A DNA stretch of 64,000 nucleotides from Rhodeus uyekii (GCA_037043235.1 JAWRVZ010000212.1:558001-622000), one strand, 5' to 3'. Counted from the stretch's first letter, positions 51,992-64,000 are shown. The notes: a model not told the origin generated them from the letters alone. Numbers and translations: made by a program.

Positions 51992-52480
51992 TGGAAATGA
52001 TGATGGAGGAAAATATACAGAATCATGAGAAAGAGAGAAAGAGAAGAGGAATTTAGAGAGAGAGAAGAACAATATAAAAGAGACATTAAAGAAAGAAATT
52101 AACAAGAGAAAAAGGTACAAGAGGAGGTGAAGAGAGAATGAGAGGAATGGGAGAAACAGAAACAAGAGGAAAGAAAAAAAGAGAAGAGGAGGATGGAAGG
52201 AGAAAGAAAGAACAGGCAATGTGAGATGAATACAATGAGAAACTTAAACAAGAGAAAGAGAGAATGAAGATGATGACAGAGAAAGAAAGACAGAATCTTG
52301 ACAGAGAAAGAAAAGAAAAGAGGAATATGTAGAAAGGGAAGAACAATATAAAAGAGACATTAATGAAATAGAGGAATGGGAGAGAAAGATGGATGAAGAT
52401 ATAAGGAGAGAATGAGAGGAATAGGAGCGAAAGAAACAACAAGAAAGACATGCTCAAATTCCCAGCTGGAGGCAAAACTA
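51992..52480 (+). pseudogene. Decayed continuation of the GIMAP coiled-coil tail
   Basis: Beyond the TGA at 51989-51991 the DNA keeps coding for the same Glu/Arg/Lys-rich heptads in shifted frames ('gagaaagagagaaagagaag', 'gaatgggagaaacagaa', repeated), broken by several stops and indels. The ancestral protein probably had a longer coiled coil. Plain purine-rich repeat expansion is an alternative. Confidence 0.5.
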
Positions 52481-52487
52481 AAGGCAC

Positions 52488-52853
52488 CTGTCAATGTCAG
52501 CCGTGTCTTTCATGCACTTCCTGTTTCCTTCCGTGTTTTCCTATGTGTTTCTCACCTGTTGCGTCATCATTCACCTCGTTTGTCTTGTCAGCTGCGTCTA
52601 ATCCCCTAATCATCTCCTCTTGCATTTAAGGTCTCACGTGTTCCTTTGTCTTTGTCAGTTGTTGGTCATGTTTCGTTGCGTGTGCATCTCCTGGTTCTCC
52701 TTGTTGCCCGTAATGTTGTGTTACTTCCTGTTTTTGCAAAAGTGTGTTATTTTGCTTCATATTTAAAGTGTTTTCTTTTACACTTGTCTGAATAAAGTAA
52801 AGTTTTAGTTCATTCTGTTCTCCTCGTCTTCACTCCCACATCAGACGATAACA
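52488..52853 (+). mobile_element. LTR-like element (probable solo LTR)
   Basis: Starts 'tgtcaatgtcagccgtg' and ends 'cagacgataaca' (TG...CA), with 'gaataaagtaaag' as a poly(A) signal near the 3' end. The sequence style matches the blocks at 43020 and 61208. It directly abuts the Ty3/Gypsy pol relic. Confidence 0.5.
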
Positions 52854-53485
52854 GCATTAATTGAGGGCATTATCTGTGATCACTCCATGTTGAGCAAACA
52901 GAGCCTTGCAGTGCTTGATGACGGTCTCTTCTGATAGATTAGGAAGCAGAGAAATGGGCCACAATTAGAAGAATTAGTCCTTATGCTGACGATCTGTCAT
53001 AGTCTACTGGGTATGTCATAAGACAGCATGGTTTCCTTCTGTTGGTTGTATGCAAAAAGTCGAAGAATTACTCGAAGTCTTTGATTCCAGGCCAATACAG
53101 TGTATGATGGGCTTGACGATAACATCACCTCTTATATGGCTTGTGGACACAAACTTTTCATCCACGATACAAAATACCATCTTTAATCTAAAAAACGCCA
53201 GAATTCTTGGATTCTCGCTGCTTTTTCTTTCTCATCAGGCCAGCCTACAAGGACAATGGTTTTAAGAGCCTGTAGTGCATCATCTTGTTCAGTAAGATTG
53301 TCTTAGCACCTATCCCATCTAAACACACGTCAACTGAGAGAATTAAATTCCTAGAGAAATCAGGATTTGCAAACACAGCACAGTTCAACAACCTCAACAC
53401 AGTGGAATGTAATATCACAATCCTGCGTCCAATCATTTGGATACAGCTTACTGAATGTGCCCTCAGGCTTCCTAACTTTCACTAG
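52854..53485 (-). mobile_element. Ty3/Gypsy-type pol remnant (RNase H to integrase)
   Basis: The minus strand, in several frames, reads as retrotransposon pol: an RNase H start (FANPDFSRNLILSVD..LDGIG), then LKTIVLVGWPDEKEK, then QQKETMLSYDIPSR and an integrase-like ITDN stretch. Multiple stops and frameshifts interrupt it and no intact domain remains. It represents an old insertion downstream of the GIMAP gene. Confidence 0.65.
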
Positions 53486-53489
53486 TGAT

Positions 53490-54130
53490 GTTACGTATGA
53501 CATTGAAGCTTCGATGTGCGTATCGCGTATGCGACACAATTTGTAGTGAAGCTCTGTATCGTGATCGATGACAAATGAAGCCTCACTTTCTGTCAAATCA
53601 CGAATCAATATATTGCATTTAGATAAACATTTATTTGTCACTATCTATTATTTTTTGTTGTTTTGGATTTTGGTAAAATCTTTGCACTTTTTTAGGTAAT
53701 TTGGTGTTGGTGTTTGGGTTTGTATTTAGAGCAATGGCAACAGGGAAAAAAATAAAGATCTGGTAACATTTTGAGCTTATAGCTTCCAATGTGTTTATGC
53801 TTTACTAAAAAAAGGAGGGGGGGGGGGGGATTCAATATAATAGAAATACAAAATAATCCGTTCCAGATCCGTAACAATGGATTTTTTTTTTATTGGCACG
53901 CACGCACGCACGCACGCACGCACTGTTTTTGGTTAGAGAGGAAGTAAGGGAAGTTTTGTGTATTTTCTTTTTATTTATTTTTCGTTAGGACATGTAGATT
54001 TAAAAACTCAGCTAGTTTGTTTTGTTTATTATTTTGGCACATTGATATTATGAATCGGAGGCTGTTTCCCGAATAAACGAATTTAAGTTATACCTTTCAG
54101 TTTTTTCGTTAATTTATGTTCCACCCCGTT
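53490..54130. other. Intergenic, AT-rich, short CACG repeat
   Basis: Contains a poly-G run (53820-53830), a '(cgca)n' stretch (53900-53922), and a block with 'gaagcttcgatgtgcgtatc' that may be diverged hAT-type DNA. No coding region was recognised. Confidence 0.4.
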
Positions 54131-54147
54131 ACCCCTAGAGCGGGGTC

Positions 54148-54313
<166 letters not shown>

Positions 54314-54489
54314 TATAGTACATGTATACAGTGTGATATCAAATAAGATGTGGTTGTAACAATGTTCAATGTTCAGGGAGGAAGGAGGCGGGAACCGGCA
54401 GACGTTTAACAGACTTTAATGATAAATAAAACATAAACTCAAAACGAAAGTAATGGCGGCAGATCCTCACAGTTCCTCACAGTTCCTCA

Positions 54490-55075
54490 CGTATGGGACG
54501 GGAGGGTAGAGTATGGTAGAGTGGGGTAAGGTAGGGTAGAGTAGAGTAGGGCAGGGTAGAGTATGGTAGGGTAGAGTAGAGTATGGTAGAGTAGGGCAGG
54601 GTAGAGTAGGGTAGAGTAGAGAGGGGTAGGGTAGAGTATGGTAGGGTAGAGTATGGTAGAGTAGGGTAGGGTAGAGTATGGTAGAGCAGGGTAGAGTACA
54701 GTAGAGTAGAGTATGGTAGGGTAGAGTATGGTAGAGAAGGGTAGGGTAGAGTATGGTAGAGTAGAGTGGGGTAGGGTAGAGTAGGGCAGGGTAGAGTATG
54801 GTAGGGTAGGGCAGGGTAGAGTATGGTAGAGTAGGGTATAGTAGAGTGGGGTAGAGTAGGGCAGGGTAGAGTATGGTAGAGTAGGGTATGGTAGAGTAGG
54901 GTAGAGTATGGTTGAGTAGGGTAGAGTATGGTAGAGTAGGGTAAGGTAGAGTAGAGTATGGTAGAGTAGGGTAGGGTATGGTAGAGTAGGGTAAAGTAGA
55001 GTGGGGTAGGGTAGGGTAGAGTAGGGCAGGGTAGAGTATGGTAGAGTAGGGTAGAGTATGGTAGTGTAGGGACGA
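54490..55075. repeat. GTAGAGTAGG-type minisatellite
   Basis: About 585 bp built of 5-bp modules gtaga, gtagg, gtatg and gcagg in irregular order, strongly strand-asymmetric (G+A on the plus strand, few C). A short relic 'gtagagtagggtagagtag' reappears at about 55830. The Tyr/Thr/Leu/Pro frame on the minus strand is an artefact. Confidence 0.95.
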
Positions 55076-55089
55076 TTTGGAAATCCATT

Positions 55090-57555
55090 GCGCTTGTATA
55101 TATATTCTTTTCTTTTTCTTATTTGTACATATATTTTCTTTCTTTTATTTGTACCTATATTCTTTTCTTTGTCTTATTTTCATATGTTCTTTTCTTTTCC
55201 TTTTCTCATTTGAATGAGTGTAAAGAGTGATTTATAATCAAGTTAGTGATTTTTATTAGTTAAAACCTTTCTTTACTCTTCTGTAGTTTTCCATAGAGTA
55301 AGGATGAATATTGTCAGCACTTCTCAACAGATAGAGAACATTATCAGAATGTTTTGGGAAGTTTCTGTTGATTGTTGGAGCCTGAGCCGAGTTCAGCCTT
55401 GGAGAAGCTGTATGTGTGTGTGTGCGTTAATATGGTCTGTATTGGTGAGGTGATTAGCTGGCACCATAAAACTTGTTGTTCTCGACAAGCCACGTCACAA
55501 ACCTGTCAAAAATGTGATCAACGAAGATATGCTTCAGACTGTCTGCTCTTGTGTGGAAAATTACTAGTTGTGTTTATCTTTCTTTCTTAGCCAATCAGAA
55601 TCATTTAAACGTCATCATTGACGTAGTTAGCACTCTCTGTTAGAGTATAATTGCTGTAACAATGTTATTGTAAGGGGGGCGGCCTACGAACTCCTTGTGA
55701 GACCTGAAGCTTCTGCTGATGAAACTGCAAACTAAACTTCACTAAAATGTCTTCTATTGACTGCACTTCTAACTCCTGGTCTTCATTCAACATATCTGGT
55801 CCTCGGGTCTTAACTGTAAATCCCCTACAGTAGAGTAGGGTAGAGTAGCGGTTTGGTCGAGGAGACTACATGATGCTTTATTTAAAAAGCAGCAACTGCA
55901 CTTGTTGATGCAGTAGTAGTTTCTCTGTTACTAGGTTGAAGCATCTCATTTATTTGTGCAACATCTTCTTGGTCTTTAAGGCAATCATTTGCATTAACAT
56001 ATAAATTACATCTCTGTTCAAGTAAATGCAACTGAGAAATTGTATGTAAAGTAATCTAACATATCATGCAACTTAAGGTTAACAATTTACAGTTAGAATG
56101 AAAATTGTAAATATTTATGAAATATAGCTCATCGGGCCAATCAACACAAAGTCTGTTATTTAGGGTCGTTTGGAAAACCCATGCTCTGGAATATGATATA
56201 CTCCTCCTAGGCGATTGATCCAAATGAAGTCAAGATATCGAGGATAAAAAATTGCGAGCAGTTTTTTGATATATCGAAGGGTTTGGCTAACTTCGGCATA
56301 CATTAACTGATCTGAATTAAGCTTCAGCTGTGTGTTCATTGTAGGAGGAATTTCGCCACCAACTGGCATCAGCACATGTGTGTCCTCCAAAAAAATTTAA
56401 GTTGAAGTTTTTCTTGATTTGGAGTATAATTAGTATAATTGCATGTGCTAATATACTGTTCTCCTATCTATTTTATTTTTCTGCATCTTACTAAAGGGCT
56501 TAGGGTCCCTTTTCAGAAAATTCAATTGGAAAGACCTGTTATCTAACAGGGTTAGGGTTAGAGACGAGACGAGAAACTGGAAACAAGAAATGTCTGCTTG
56601 CCAACATTCACATACCATATAAAGATCAAGAGACTTAGACTCTCTTGGATGTTTTACTTTTTCTTTTCCACTGTTCTCTTTACTGTTACTGTTCTCCTTT
56701 TGACAATAAAGAAGATTGATATTTTCCACCTCAGGCTAATCAAAATAACGACTAAAGTAAAATGTTTTCAGCTAAGGAAAAAGACAGCTCTCCTTCAAAT
56801 GACAGTTAACTATCCAATAAGAATCCTACTTTCAGTGTGGGAGGCAGGTCCATAACCTTTGCAGCCAATCAGACAGGAAAGATTTTACTCAAGTATATTT
56901 GCACACAGATATTATAAAATGTTATTACAAACATTGCATTTAAACTCAAGCAACACATTGATATTCTAAGCAGGGACACTAAACCTTTTACAAAAGTGCA
57001 TCTGCAAATATAAAATCAGTTGTTTCCCCAAACTCAGTGGCCGTGGCGGAGATCCTGTCTTTGACGCCAAGTTCACACGCTGTAAACCACAAACACATTT
57101 ATTCGTTATTTTTATTTCAAATCCAAAAGTTGTCACTGAAAATGTTTTGTGAGCATTGTGATTCTCTTTGTACACACAAAAACACAATAAATGTAAATAA
57201 AGTATTATCTTTGCATTATAAATTAGGTTGCTAAAGTGGCAAAGCATACAGTTTTTCTTATGTTAAAATTACAAACATTTAAAATTAAATATTAAAAGCA
57301 GCCAACTCTCATGCATTTCATTTTCCTTTTAAATATTTAAGAACTAAATATTAGTAATTAACATTTACATTTAACTCTGCAGACCAAAGCACGACAAACT
57401 TAGCAACACAAAGTTAAATAAAAAAATGCACTTATATTATACTTAATGTGCATTTATATAATGAAAAATGTATATTGTAATATTTCATATGAAAATGTCA
57501 TATTATATTATAGTTATATATGTCATGTTATAAAATCTTTTACCTTATGTTATTT
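55090..57555. other. Intergenic, unassigned; possible LTR relic at about 55300-55830
   Basis: 55640-55830 ('tgtgagacctgaagcttctg' to 'taaatcccctaca') looks like the R-U5 end of an LTR, but no partner or pol was found. A short minus-strand frame at 56160-56390 has no recognised homology. The rest is AT-rich and featureless. Confidence 0.35.
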
Positions 57556-57558
57556 TGA

Positions 57559-58675
57559 TTCAAGGATCAATACTTGCACCCCTCCTGTTCAACTTATATA
57601 TGCTGCCACTGAGCCAAATAATGAGAAAGAACCAAATTGCATATCACAGCTATGCAGATGACACCCAGATTGACCTCGCGTTATCACCTAATGATTACAG
57701 CCCTATTGACTCCCTGTGTCAATGCATTGATGAAATTAAAAACTGGATGTGCCTAAACTTCCTTCAGTTAAACAAAGACAAAACTGAAGTCATTGCATTT
57801 GGAAACAAAGATGAAGTTCTCAAAGTGAACGCATACCTTCACTCTAGGGGTCAAACAACTAAAAATCAGGTCAGGAATCTTGGTGTGATTTTGGAGTCAG
57901 ACCTGAGTTTCAGGAGCCATGTAAAAACAATAACTAAATCAGCATATTATCTCAAAAATATTGCAAGAATTAGATGCTTTGTCTCCAATCAAGACTTAGA
58001 GAAACTTGTTCATGCTTTCATCACCAGCATTGGATTATTGTAATGGGCTCCTCACCGGCCTTCCCAAAAAGACCATAAGACAGCTGCAGCTCGTACAGAA
58101 CGCTGCTGCCAGGATTCTGAGCAGAACCAGAAAATATGAACACATCACACCAGTACTTAGGTCCTTGCACTGGCTTCCAGTTACATTTAGAATTAATTTT
58201 AAAGTACTGTTACTTGTTTATAAATCACTCAATGGCCTAGGACCTCAATACATTGCAGATATGCTCATAGAATATAAACCTAACAGATCACTAAGATCAT
58301 CAGGATCAAGTCACTTAGTAATACCCAGGGTTCACTCAAAGCAAGGAGAGTCTGCTTTTAGCTGTTACGCCAGCCGCAGCTGGAACCAGCTTCCAGAAGA
58401 GATCAGGTGTGCTCCAACAGTAGCCACATTCAAATCAAGACTCAAAACACATCTTTTTACCTATGCATTTGCAGATTGAGCACTGTGCTATGTCCGAACT
58501 GCATTTTAATTTATACAAATTATCTTTTTATTCTTTTTTATTTTTATTTTTTAATCTTTTAATCTTTTTATTCTTTGAATCATTTTTTAATGTTTTATTT
58601 TTATCATTCTTCTTTATGTAAAGCACTTTGAATTACCATTGTGTACGAAATGTGCTATACAAATAAACTTGCCTT
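57559..58675 (+). mobile_element. 5'-truncated LINE (L2/CR1- or Rex1-like) reverse-transcriptase fragment
   Basis: Starts in the RT palm (GSILAPLLFNLYMLPLS), carries the catalytic YADDTQ at about 57652, then LNKDKTEVIAFG, LDYCNGLLTGLPKKTIRQL, HWLPVTFRINFK and SWNQLPEEIR to the ORF end at 58479. One frameshift near 58017-58025 (in the expected ITSRLDYC) splits it into two frames. The 3' end is 'aataaacttgccttgcc' repeats. A typical dead, 5'-truncated copy. Confidence 0.85.
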
Positions 58676-58679
58676 GCCT

Positions 58680-59084
58680 TTTCTTGCCTTATGTAACTAT
58701 AATCATGATTTATTTCGGCTTATCTTTGTTGATTTGCGGTAGTAGCCTGTTTATGCTTATGTTTTATGTTTATGCTCTGTTTATCAGTCTCTCCAGCATC
58801 CTCCACTCTTCAGCCTGTACTGGTTCCCCGAGCTCCCAGTGCCATCATGACTGTTGCCACATGTGTCTAATCATCTGTTGTATATGTGTTCCCTTGTGTT
58901 TCCCTCTTTCTTCATCCGTCGTTGTTGATGTTTCAATGTCTTTCTTTTATGTTGATCCCGATGGACTGTTTGTATCCCAATTTGCACAAGAAGTGCCCTT
59001 TTGTTGTGTTTGTGCCCTTTTGTTGCCCTTTTCTGAGTTCTCTAGTTAAAGTGGATTAATGATTGACTATTAAATACATTTTAT
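58680..59084. other. Intergenic, LTR-like composition
   Basis: Pyrimidine-rich, with 'cccttttgttgtgtttgtgcccttttgttg' style short repeats near 58997-59035. Resembles LTR relics nearby but has no defined ends. Confidence 0.3.
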
Positions 59085-59533
59085 TGATTATGAAGTTTAT
59101 TTGAATTTTCCCAGTTTTTGGCTTCATTAAAATCATGCATATTTTTGGTTCGTCATTAAAATGCATGAAATAATTGACAAGTATCAGCCTATTAATACAA
59201 AGACAGTGATAAATTTGAGTTTTTAAACTGCTTAGACAGTAAAACTGGCACCTTACGTCACTCAGGCCGAGTCTGCACAGTTACACACATTATCTGCTGG
59301 TACTCTCGGTTTGTAAAACAAAATGTTTGCTGAACTAATTTCTCCACAAGCTTTCCTTTGGGAAACACTGCTATTTAAATGGCACAATAATTTCCCTTGT
59401 GAAAACAGTGACAAACAAACTGATCACTTAGAAAGCAAAACTCAATGTTTTGAGAAAGAAAGAAACATGTATTAATAGACTGAGAGTGTTACTTCATTTC
59501 CAATGCATTAGTCACATATTTCTAAGGATGAGC

Positions 59534-60523
59534 GAGTACAACATTATCTGTATCTGTAAACCATATGAATTATCTGTATCTGTACTCGGACTAGGCGGGG
59601 TGGGGCCTAACCCGGAAGTGGGCGGGACTTTAACCAATATGTTATTTTTAATCATGCAATTGATATGGGTCGATCAGAAATTGTTATATTTATTGCTGAT
59701 TAGAAAACTATTTACATGACAGCATCAGCATTGAGCTTCAGATCAATGGTTTTGATCACGATAACAAACAAACTATATACAGAATGAGTTTTGCAACAAT
59801 GAATACAACTCATGCAGTTGCAATGATGAAGAAAAATTTGATGAGCAAGAGTTTTCATTTAAACATAACTTTCTTTTTTTAACTTTTAATTTTTTTATGA
59901 TCAGTGTGATTTTTTTCATTTCCACACCAGGTGTGTGTGTGTGTGAGTGAGAAAGAGAGAGAGAGAGAGGGAGGGAAAGAAGGGGGGGGGGGGGGGGGGG
60001 GACTGTGTTCTACGGATCAAATTGATCTGACGCTGTTTTTAAGATCTGCATTCCTTTATTTTGTATGAAATGCAGCAAGAAAGTGTCAGACACTCAGTGC
60101 ACGGAGTTAAAAAACTGAATAGAGCCAGCAGATGGTTACATAAAAACTCCGACAGGTAGAGACGCAACGCTAGTCGCTAGTAGCTGAACAAACCCCATGT
60201 TTACCAGAACTATACTGGATAATAAGTACTACAAACAACCCGAAATAAAAAACAATCCTGAAGCTGAAGAAACCCTAAACGTTAACAGAAGACCCGTGAA
60301 CCTGAGTGATAGAGAGAGAGAGAAAGACAGCTGTTCTCGTCTCAGCGTTCTGTGCGTGAATGAGCAGGGCGGAGCCGCGGGACAGCAAATCTGCACGTGT
60401 GGGGGAGGGGCGCTGTGACTAGCCTATCACAGAGCACAGACATAGTCAGCTACCCAATGAGAATTTTTATTCAATCCAAGCACAGATAATGACTCGTATT
60501 ACTCGTATGATACTCGTACTCGG
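59534..60523. mobile_element. Possible hAT-like non-autonomous element
   Basis: Left edge 'gagtacaacattatctgtat' and right edge, inverted, 'cagataatgactcgtattac' then 'tactcgtactc'. A G-run and GA repeats lie inside (59939-60000). It lies in an insertion relative to the first GIMAP unit. Ends and superfamily are uncertain. Confidence 0.35.
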
Positions 60524-60539
60524 CAAAAGTGCATTATCA

Positions 60540-61212
60540 CTCACAAAAGTGCATAATCACTCACAAATTACGCACAGATTGGGTTTGTGCGTGCTTGTGC
60601 GTCGAGAAATTGACCAAAGTATTCCACGAACATTCGACGCACGCCCGACACATGAATCACTGACAGAGCGCGTCCAAACACACACGCTTTGCGAACGTTC
60701 CACGTACAAGCACTATCAGAATCCCCATTGTCAGTGGATGTCATTGGAATGAACGTGATATGTGCACGGTTCATGCGTGATATGAAGGTGGGGCGTCAGT
60801 GGACGGACGTGGACGTGCACGGTTTCTAACCAGTTCCGACGCATAAGCACTGACGGCCGACGTGTGTCCCGCGCATAGTCACGCATACTCGACGAATAAA
60901 TTACGCACGCCGACTCATGAATAACGCACACTTTTGAAACATTTTTTTTTTTTTTAACCGTTCAAAACTCAAAATCACACACAAACAGCCGACTCATGAA
61001 TAACGCACACTTTTGAAAAAAATATTATTTTTTTGAACCGTTCAAAACTCAAAATCATGCACAAACAGCCTTCGACGCACATCCACTTACAATCACTGAC
61101 GGTCCACGTTCGTTCCACCGACAAATTATACATACGACGCACACTCCACGCAGAAACGAAAATCTGCGCGTAATTCGTGCGTGATTCATGCATTTTCTGT
61201 GTGACTGGCCCT
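60540..61212. mobile_element. MITE with about 36-bp inverted ends and an internal tandem duplication
   Basis: Left 'gtgcataatcactcacaaat' then 'tacgcacagatt' matches, inverted, right 'aatctgcgcgtaattcgtgc' then 'gtgattcatgcat' at about 80%. An internal unit of about 80 bp beginning 'gactcatgaataacgcacac' occurs twice (about 60911-60988 and 60989-61068). There is no coding capacity. Confidence 0.5.
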
Positions 61213-61385
61213 TAATTCCCTCCTGTTGTATTTAAACCCCATGTTTCCCTCAGTCTGTGTCGGTATTGTTTTCCTTGTCTGCGGTCTGTGTGTGTGTCTC
61301 TACGTTTTTGTACAATACGTGCCATTTTGAGTTTATATAGAGTGTTTTGTCTAAGTTTATATTAAAGTATCATTCCTGAGCATCC
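61208..61385 (+). mobile_element. LTR-like fragment, duplicate of 43020-43240
   Basis: Shares 'ttccctcctgttgtatttaa' and the 'agtatcattcctg' end with the first copy, so it was part of the duplicated unit. Confidence 0.4.
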
Positions 61386-62039
61386 ACGTCTATTCATCGT
61401 TTACTGCAACTGTCAAGTCAGAGAGTCAAGTCACCTTTATACAGCGCTTTTTACAATAGAGATTGTAGGTTCCACTATTTTAAACACTTATTTTCACACA
61501 TGAAGTGTTTTGTTGTTCTGGCCATTTTGAAGGTCAGATTAACTGTTTGTCTAAGATTTATCTTGGTAATGCAGATTGAATGAAGAGATTTGAAATGTTT
61601 GTCAACTGAATAAACTGTACTCAACATTAGAGCGCCACCTTCTGACTGAATCACACAAGGACAATAAAGCCTGACTGAATGTGTTTCAGAGAATAAATGT
61701 GAAACTAAACTTCTTATTTCATTATACAAACATATAAAATAAATACTTTGAATAATGTAAATGAGTTTCTATCTGCTTGTAACTGAGTTAAAGATTCAAT
61801 CGCATCTTCTGCATTTCATTTCTGGTTTAAGAGAGGAATTAATTAAATTAATTTCCCTGCAGGCGACACTCGTCTTTCAGCATTTTACGTTCCGTTTGGA
61901 CTTCAAGTTATTGTTGAAATGCCGTGGACTTGAAATGCCAAACAGTTTCCCTGTTCACAGTGTTTCAGAGACTGCCCCCCCCCCCCAACCGCAGGTATTC
62001 TTGCTTTTCAACATTTTTATTTCAGGTGTTGTTGTTGAA

Positions 62040-62384
62040 ATGGCGTCGAGTTCAGGTAAGAATCAAATTAAGCCTATATATATGACCTATACAGACACGG
62101 TTCCTCAAAGATTTGTGAGTGTTTATTAACTATTAACCGCGATAGACATACCGTACCATACATTTAGTTATTTCATGCTCTTCAATTTATGTTTAAAAGT
62201 GCAAATGAAAACCAGGAAGAAGGAAGCTAATAATCAGTGTATAAAAGGCTAAATCTCACATACATTTTTACACATTATTCTGTCATTATCTAGGCGAAGG
62301 TTTATTATAGTTTTACATTTTTAAATTTGAATTTACAACCAAAGACAGACATTTTAATTTAAGCTCAGGGACACAAACGTAACA

Positions 62385-62431
<47 letters not shown>

Positions 62432-64000
62432 CGAGCGTGTATGTGTGTTTAAATGTTGTCAATATAATAATGATTATATTATTAGTTGGAAACACTTTTT
62501 ATTCATCAATATTATTGATTGGTTCTTCTAGAGCTGCTGTTCAGCTGAAACACACTTTGTTGCATTATTTTCCTGTAATCTCTGTAAAGCTGCTTTGAAA
62601 CAATCAAACCGTTTTTTCATTTTTATTTTCTTATTCTTGTAATATATGCAGAATTTGACTGTGTGTCTCCTTGGTTTCTTATATTCAAAATATAATGCTT
62701 GTTTTTTGTTTTTGTTTTAAAGAACCGATTCACCGTTATCTTTTGATTCTTTTTGTTTTTATCTTTGTAACAAAGGACTAACAGGCAGGGATCCAATTGC
62801 AATGTCTTTATTAAGAATGGTCAATAATCCAGGCAGGGGTCACAAAGGCAGGCAGACAGTAGCAGAAACGTGGTACAGGCGGTGGTCAAGACAGGCAGCA
62901 GACAATCTTAAGCGTTATTCCAGGAACAGGTCGGGGCAGGCAGAGAAGGATCAGAAACGGGCAAACTGGCAAAAACTGGTAACAAACAGACAGGAATTAT
63001 AAACGCTTAGAAATGACAACCGTGGCTAGTCAAGACCTCGCAGTGAGTGTGTGTGTGAGGCAGTCCTTTATAGTCCAGGTAATGAGATAGGTAACAGGTG
63101 GCATGAACAAACAGACATGATAGAGTCCAGCTGTGTATGTGTAATCAGTGCAGTGTGATGGTTCCTGGGAAATGTAGTGTGTAGTGAAGTGTCAGTATAA
63201 GTGTGAGCTCCATCTGGTGGCCATGGAGGGGAGCGCAGAGCTCATATTCATAACAATCTTACATTTTTTGCAGTCTTTGCTGAGTTTGGTTCTCAAGGGG
63301 AGAAAATGTGGTACATTGTAAGAGGTCAAGTGGAGCATGACTTTATCACATGATTAATCTCTCTCTCTCTCTCTCTTTGTTTTTCTCTCAGCAGCAGGTA
63401 GACGTAGTCCAATTTTTGTAATATTGCAACATAATATTCCAATATTATGTTTTATTGAAAATGCAGAAAGTGTTTTGTGATGAATGGCTTTAGGCGTTGG
63501 GTTAATGTAGTAAACAGAATTCTAGGGATACAATTTATAGTCAACAAAATGTATGTCTATGAAGCCCAACGTGTGTGTGTATGTGTTTGTCTGTGCTCTT
63601 TTTCAGTGACAGATCTGAGGATTGTTCTACTTGGAAAGAGTGTATCAGAAAACAGCAGAGTGGGAAACATTATTCTGGGAACAGAAGCGTTTGACAGTGA
63701 AGCACATTCATCATCTTCACGGCGGCACAGTGTGAGAATCAGTGGAAAGGTGGATGAGAGACACATCTCAGCCATCAATACTTATCTTCTTCTCCAGCCA
63801 GATCTCTCACACCATCAGATCACACAAAGAGTGAGAGAGTGTGTGTCTCGTTCTGCTCCAGGACCTCATGTGATCTTACTCGTACTGCAGTTCAATGACT
63901 TCAGTGATGAAGACCTGAGAAGAGTGAAAACTGTGCTGAACCTCTTCAGTGAGAAGGCCATTAAACACACCATAGTGGTGACGACTGATGAAGAGAGACG
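62040..64000 (+). CDS. Second GIMAP8-like gene, 5' part (runs off the window)
   Basis: Exon 1 is 62040-62055 (MASSS), followed by gtaaga. Exon 2 starts at 63607 after tttttcag and stays open to the window end. The phase-1 junction gives VTDLRIVLLGK. The AIG1-type domain here is intact in frame, unlike the 46404 copy, and keeps 12 extra bases at its start. Its G1 region reads GKSVSENSRVGN rather than GxxxxGKS, and the G3 position lacks DxxG, so loss of the GTP motifs predates the duplication. A solo LTR lies in intron 1. The remaining domains are outside the window. Confidence 0.85.
62766..63255 (-). mobile_element. Solo LTR with 5-bp target duplication
   Basis: 490 bp from TGTAAC to CATAACA, flanked by an exact duplicate ATCTT (62761-62765 and 63256-63260). 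A minus-strand AATAAA (plus 'tctttattaag') fits minus orientation. No internal domain, so it is the product of LTR-LTR recombination. It sits in intron 1 of the second GIMAP gene. Confidence 0.85.

Larger units (their letters stand above)
59085..62450 (+). repeat. Segmental duplicate of the GIMAP 5' region (partner about 41870-44400)
   Basis: Matches the DNA upstream of and including the first GIMAP exon 1: 'agctttcctttgggaaacac', the LTR-like block, 'gagtcaagtca..ctttat' then 'tagagattgta', 'cattagagcgccacc', the exon with its gtaagaatcaaatta donor, and downstream intron words. Identity is interrupted by the insertions at about 59530-61212. The second copy is therefore a tandem duplication of a whole GIMAP unit, not just of coding exons. 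Confidence 0.75.

Noticed and set aside
54477..55088. 203-codon Tyr/Leu/Pro/Thr repeat protein
   Set aside because: Read-through of the GTAGAG-type minisatellite.
56160..56390. Short minus-strand frame of 76 codons
   Set aside because: No recognisable domain, no splice or start context, and AT-rich surroundings; it may be retroelement debris.

Overview
The window is vertebrate nuclear DNA from a teleost fish, most likely a cyprinid or close relative. This is inferred from spliced genes with GT-AG introns, very long CA/TG tracts, Tc1- and Tigger-like DNA transposons, fish-type LINE, SINE and LTR elements, and a GIMAP-like (AIG1) gene family of the kind expanded in carps. There is no bacterial or viral genome content.

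Layout. 1-970 holds the 3' end of a LINE followed by a long CA tract. 1.8-4.3 kb is an AT-rich tandem array split by a 1.5-kb inverted-repeat DNA transposon. 4664-17510 (+) is a complete AMP deaminase 2 gene (ampd2, 18 coding exons, about 836 aa). It meets eps8l3 tail to tail: eps8l3 (19484-31652, -, 19 coding exons, about 615 aa) encodes an EPS8-like adaptor with PTB, SH3 and SAM-like regions. Upstream of eps8l3 on the same strand is irf6 (33808-39199, -, 7 coding exons, about 471 aa), with its promoter near 41.2-41.5 kb. All exon phases in these three genes join without a break. From about 41.8 kb to the end is a GIMAP-rich accessory region: a GIMAP8-like gene with three AIG1-type domains (43878-51991, +), heavily invaded by mobile elements and carrying a frameshift in its first domain, then a second copy that starts at 62040 and runs off the window.

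The genes do not form an operon. ampd2 works in purine nucleotide recycling, eps8l3 in actin/RTK signalling, irf6 in epithelial differentiation, and the GIMAPs in immune-cell GTPase biology. AMPD2 and EPS8L3 are neighbours in human 1p13 too, whereas human IRF6 is on 1q32, so the irf6 linkage is a fish-lineage arrangement or an ancestral one lost in mammals.

The most notable non-genic content is the density of minisatellites inside and next to the genes: a 31-bp GC-box array that swallows the ampd2 stop codon, a 32-bp CpG-rich palindromic array in the irf6 5' intron, a 32-bp array in eps8l3 intron 1, and a ZNF143-like site array in ampd2. Most long open frames in the window are by-products of these arrays. 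No CRISPR, rRNA or free-standing tRNA gene was seen. The strongest candidates for something undescribed are the GIMAP8-like proteins in which every visible AIG1 domain has lost its GTP-binding motifs, and a copy of a probable eps8l3 5' exon carried inside a Tigger-like transposon.
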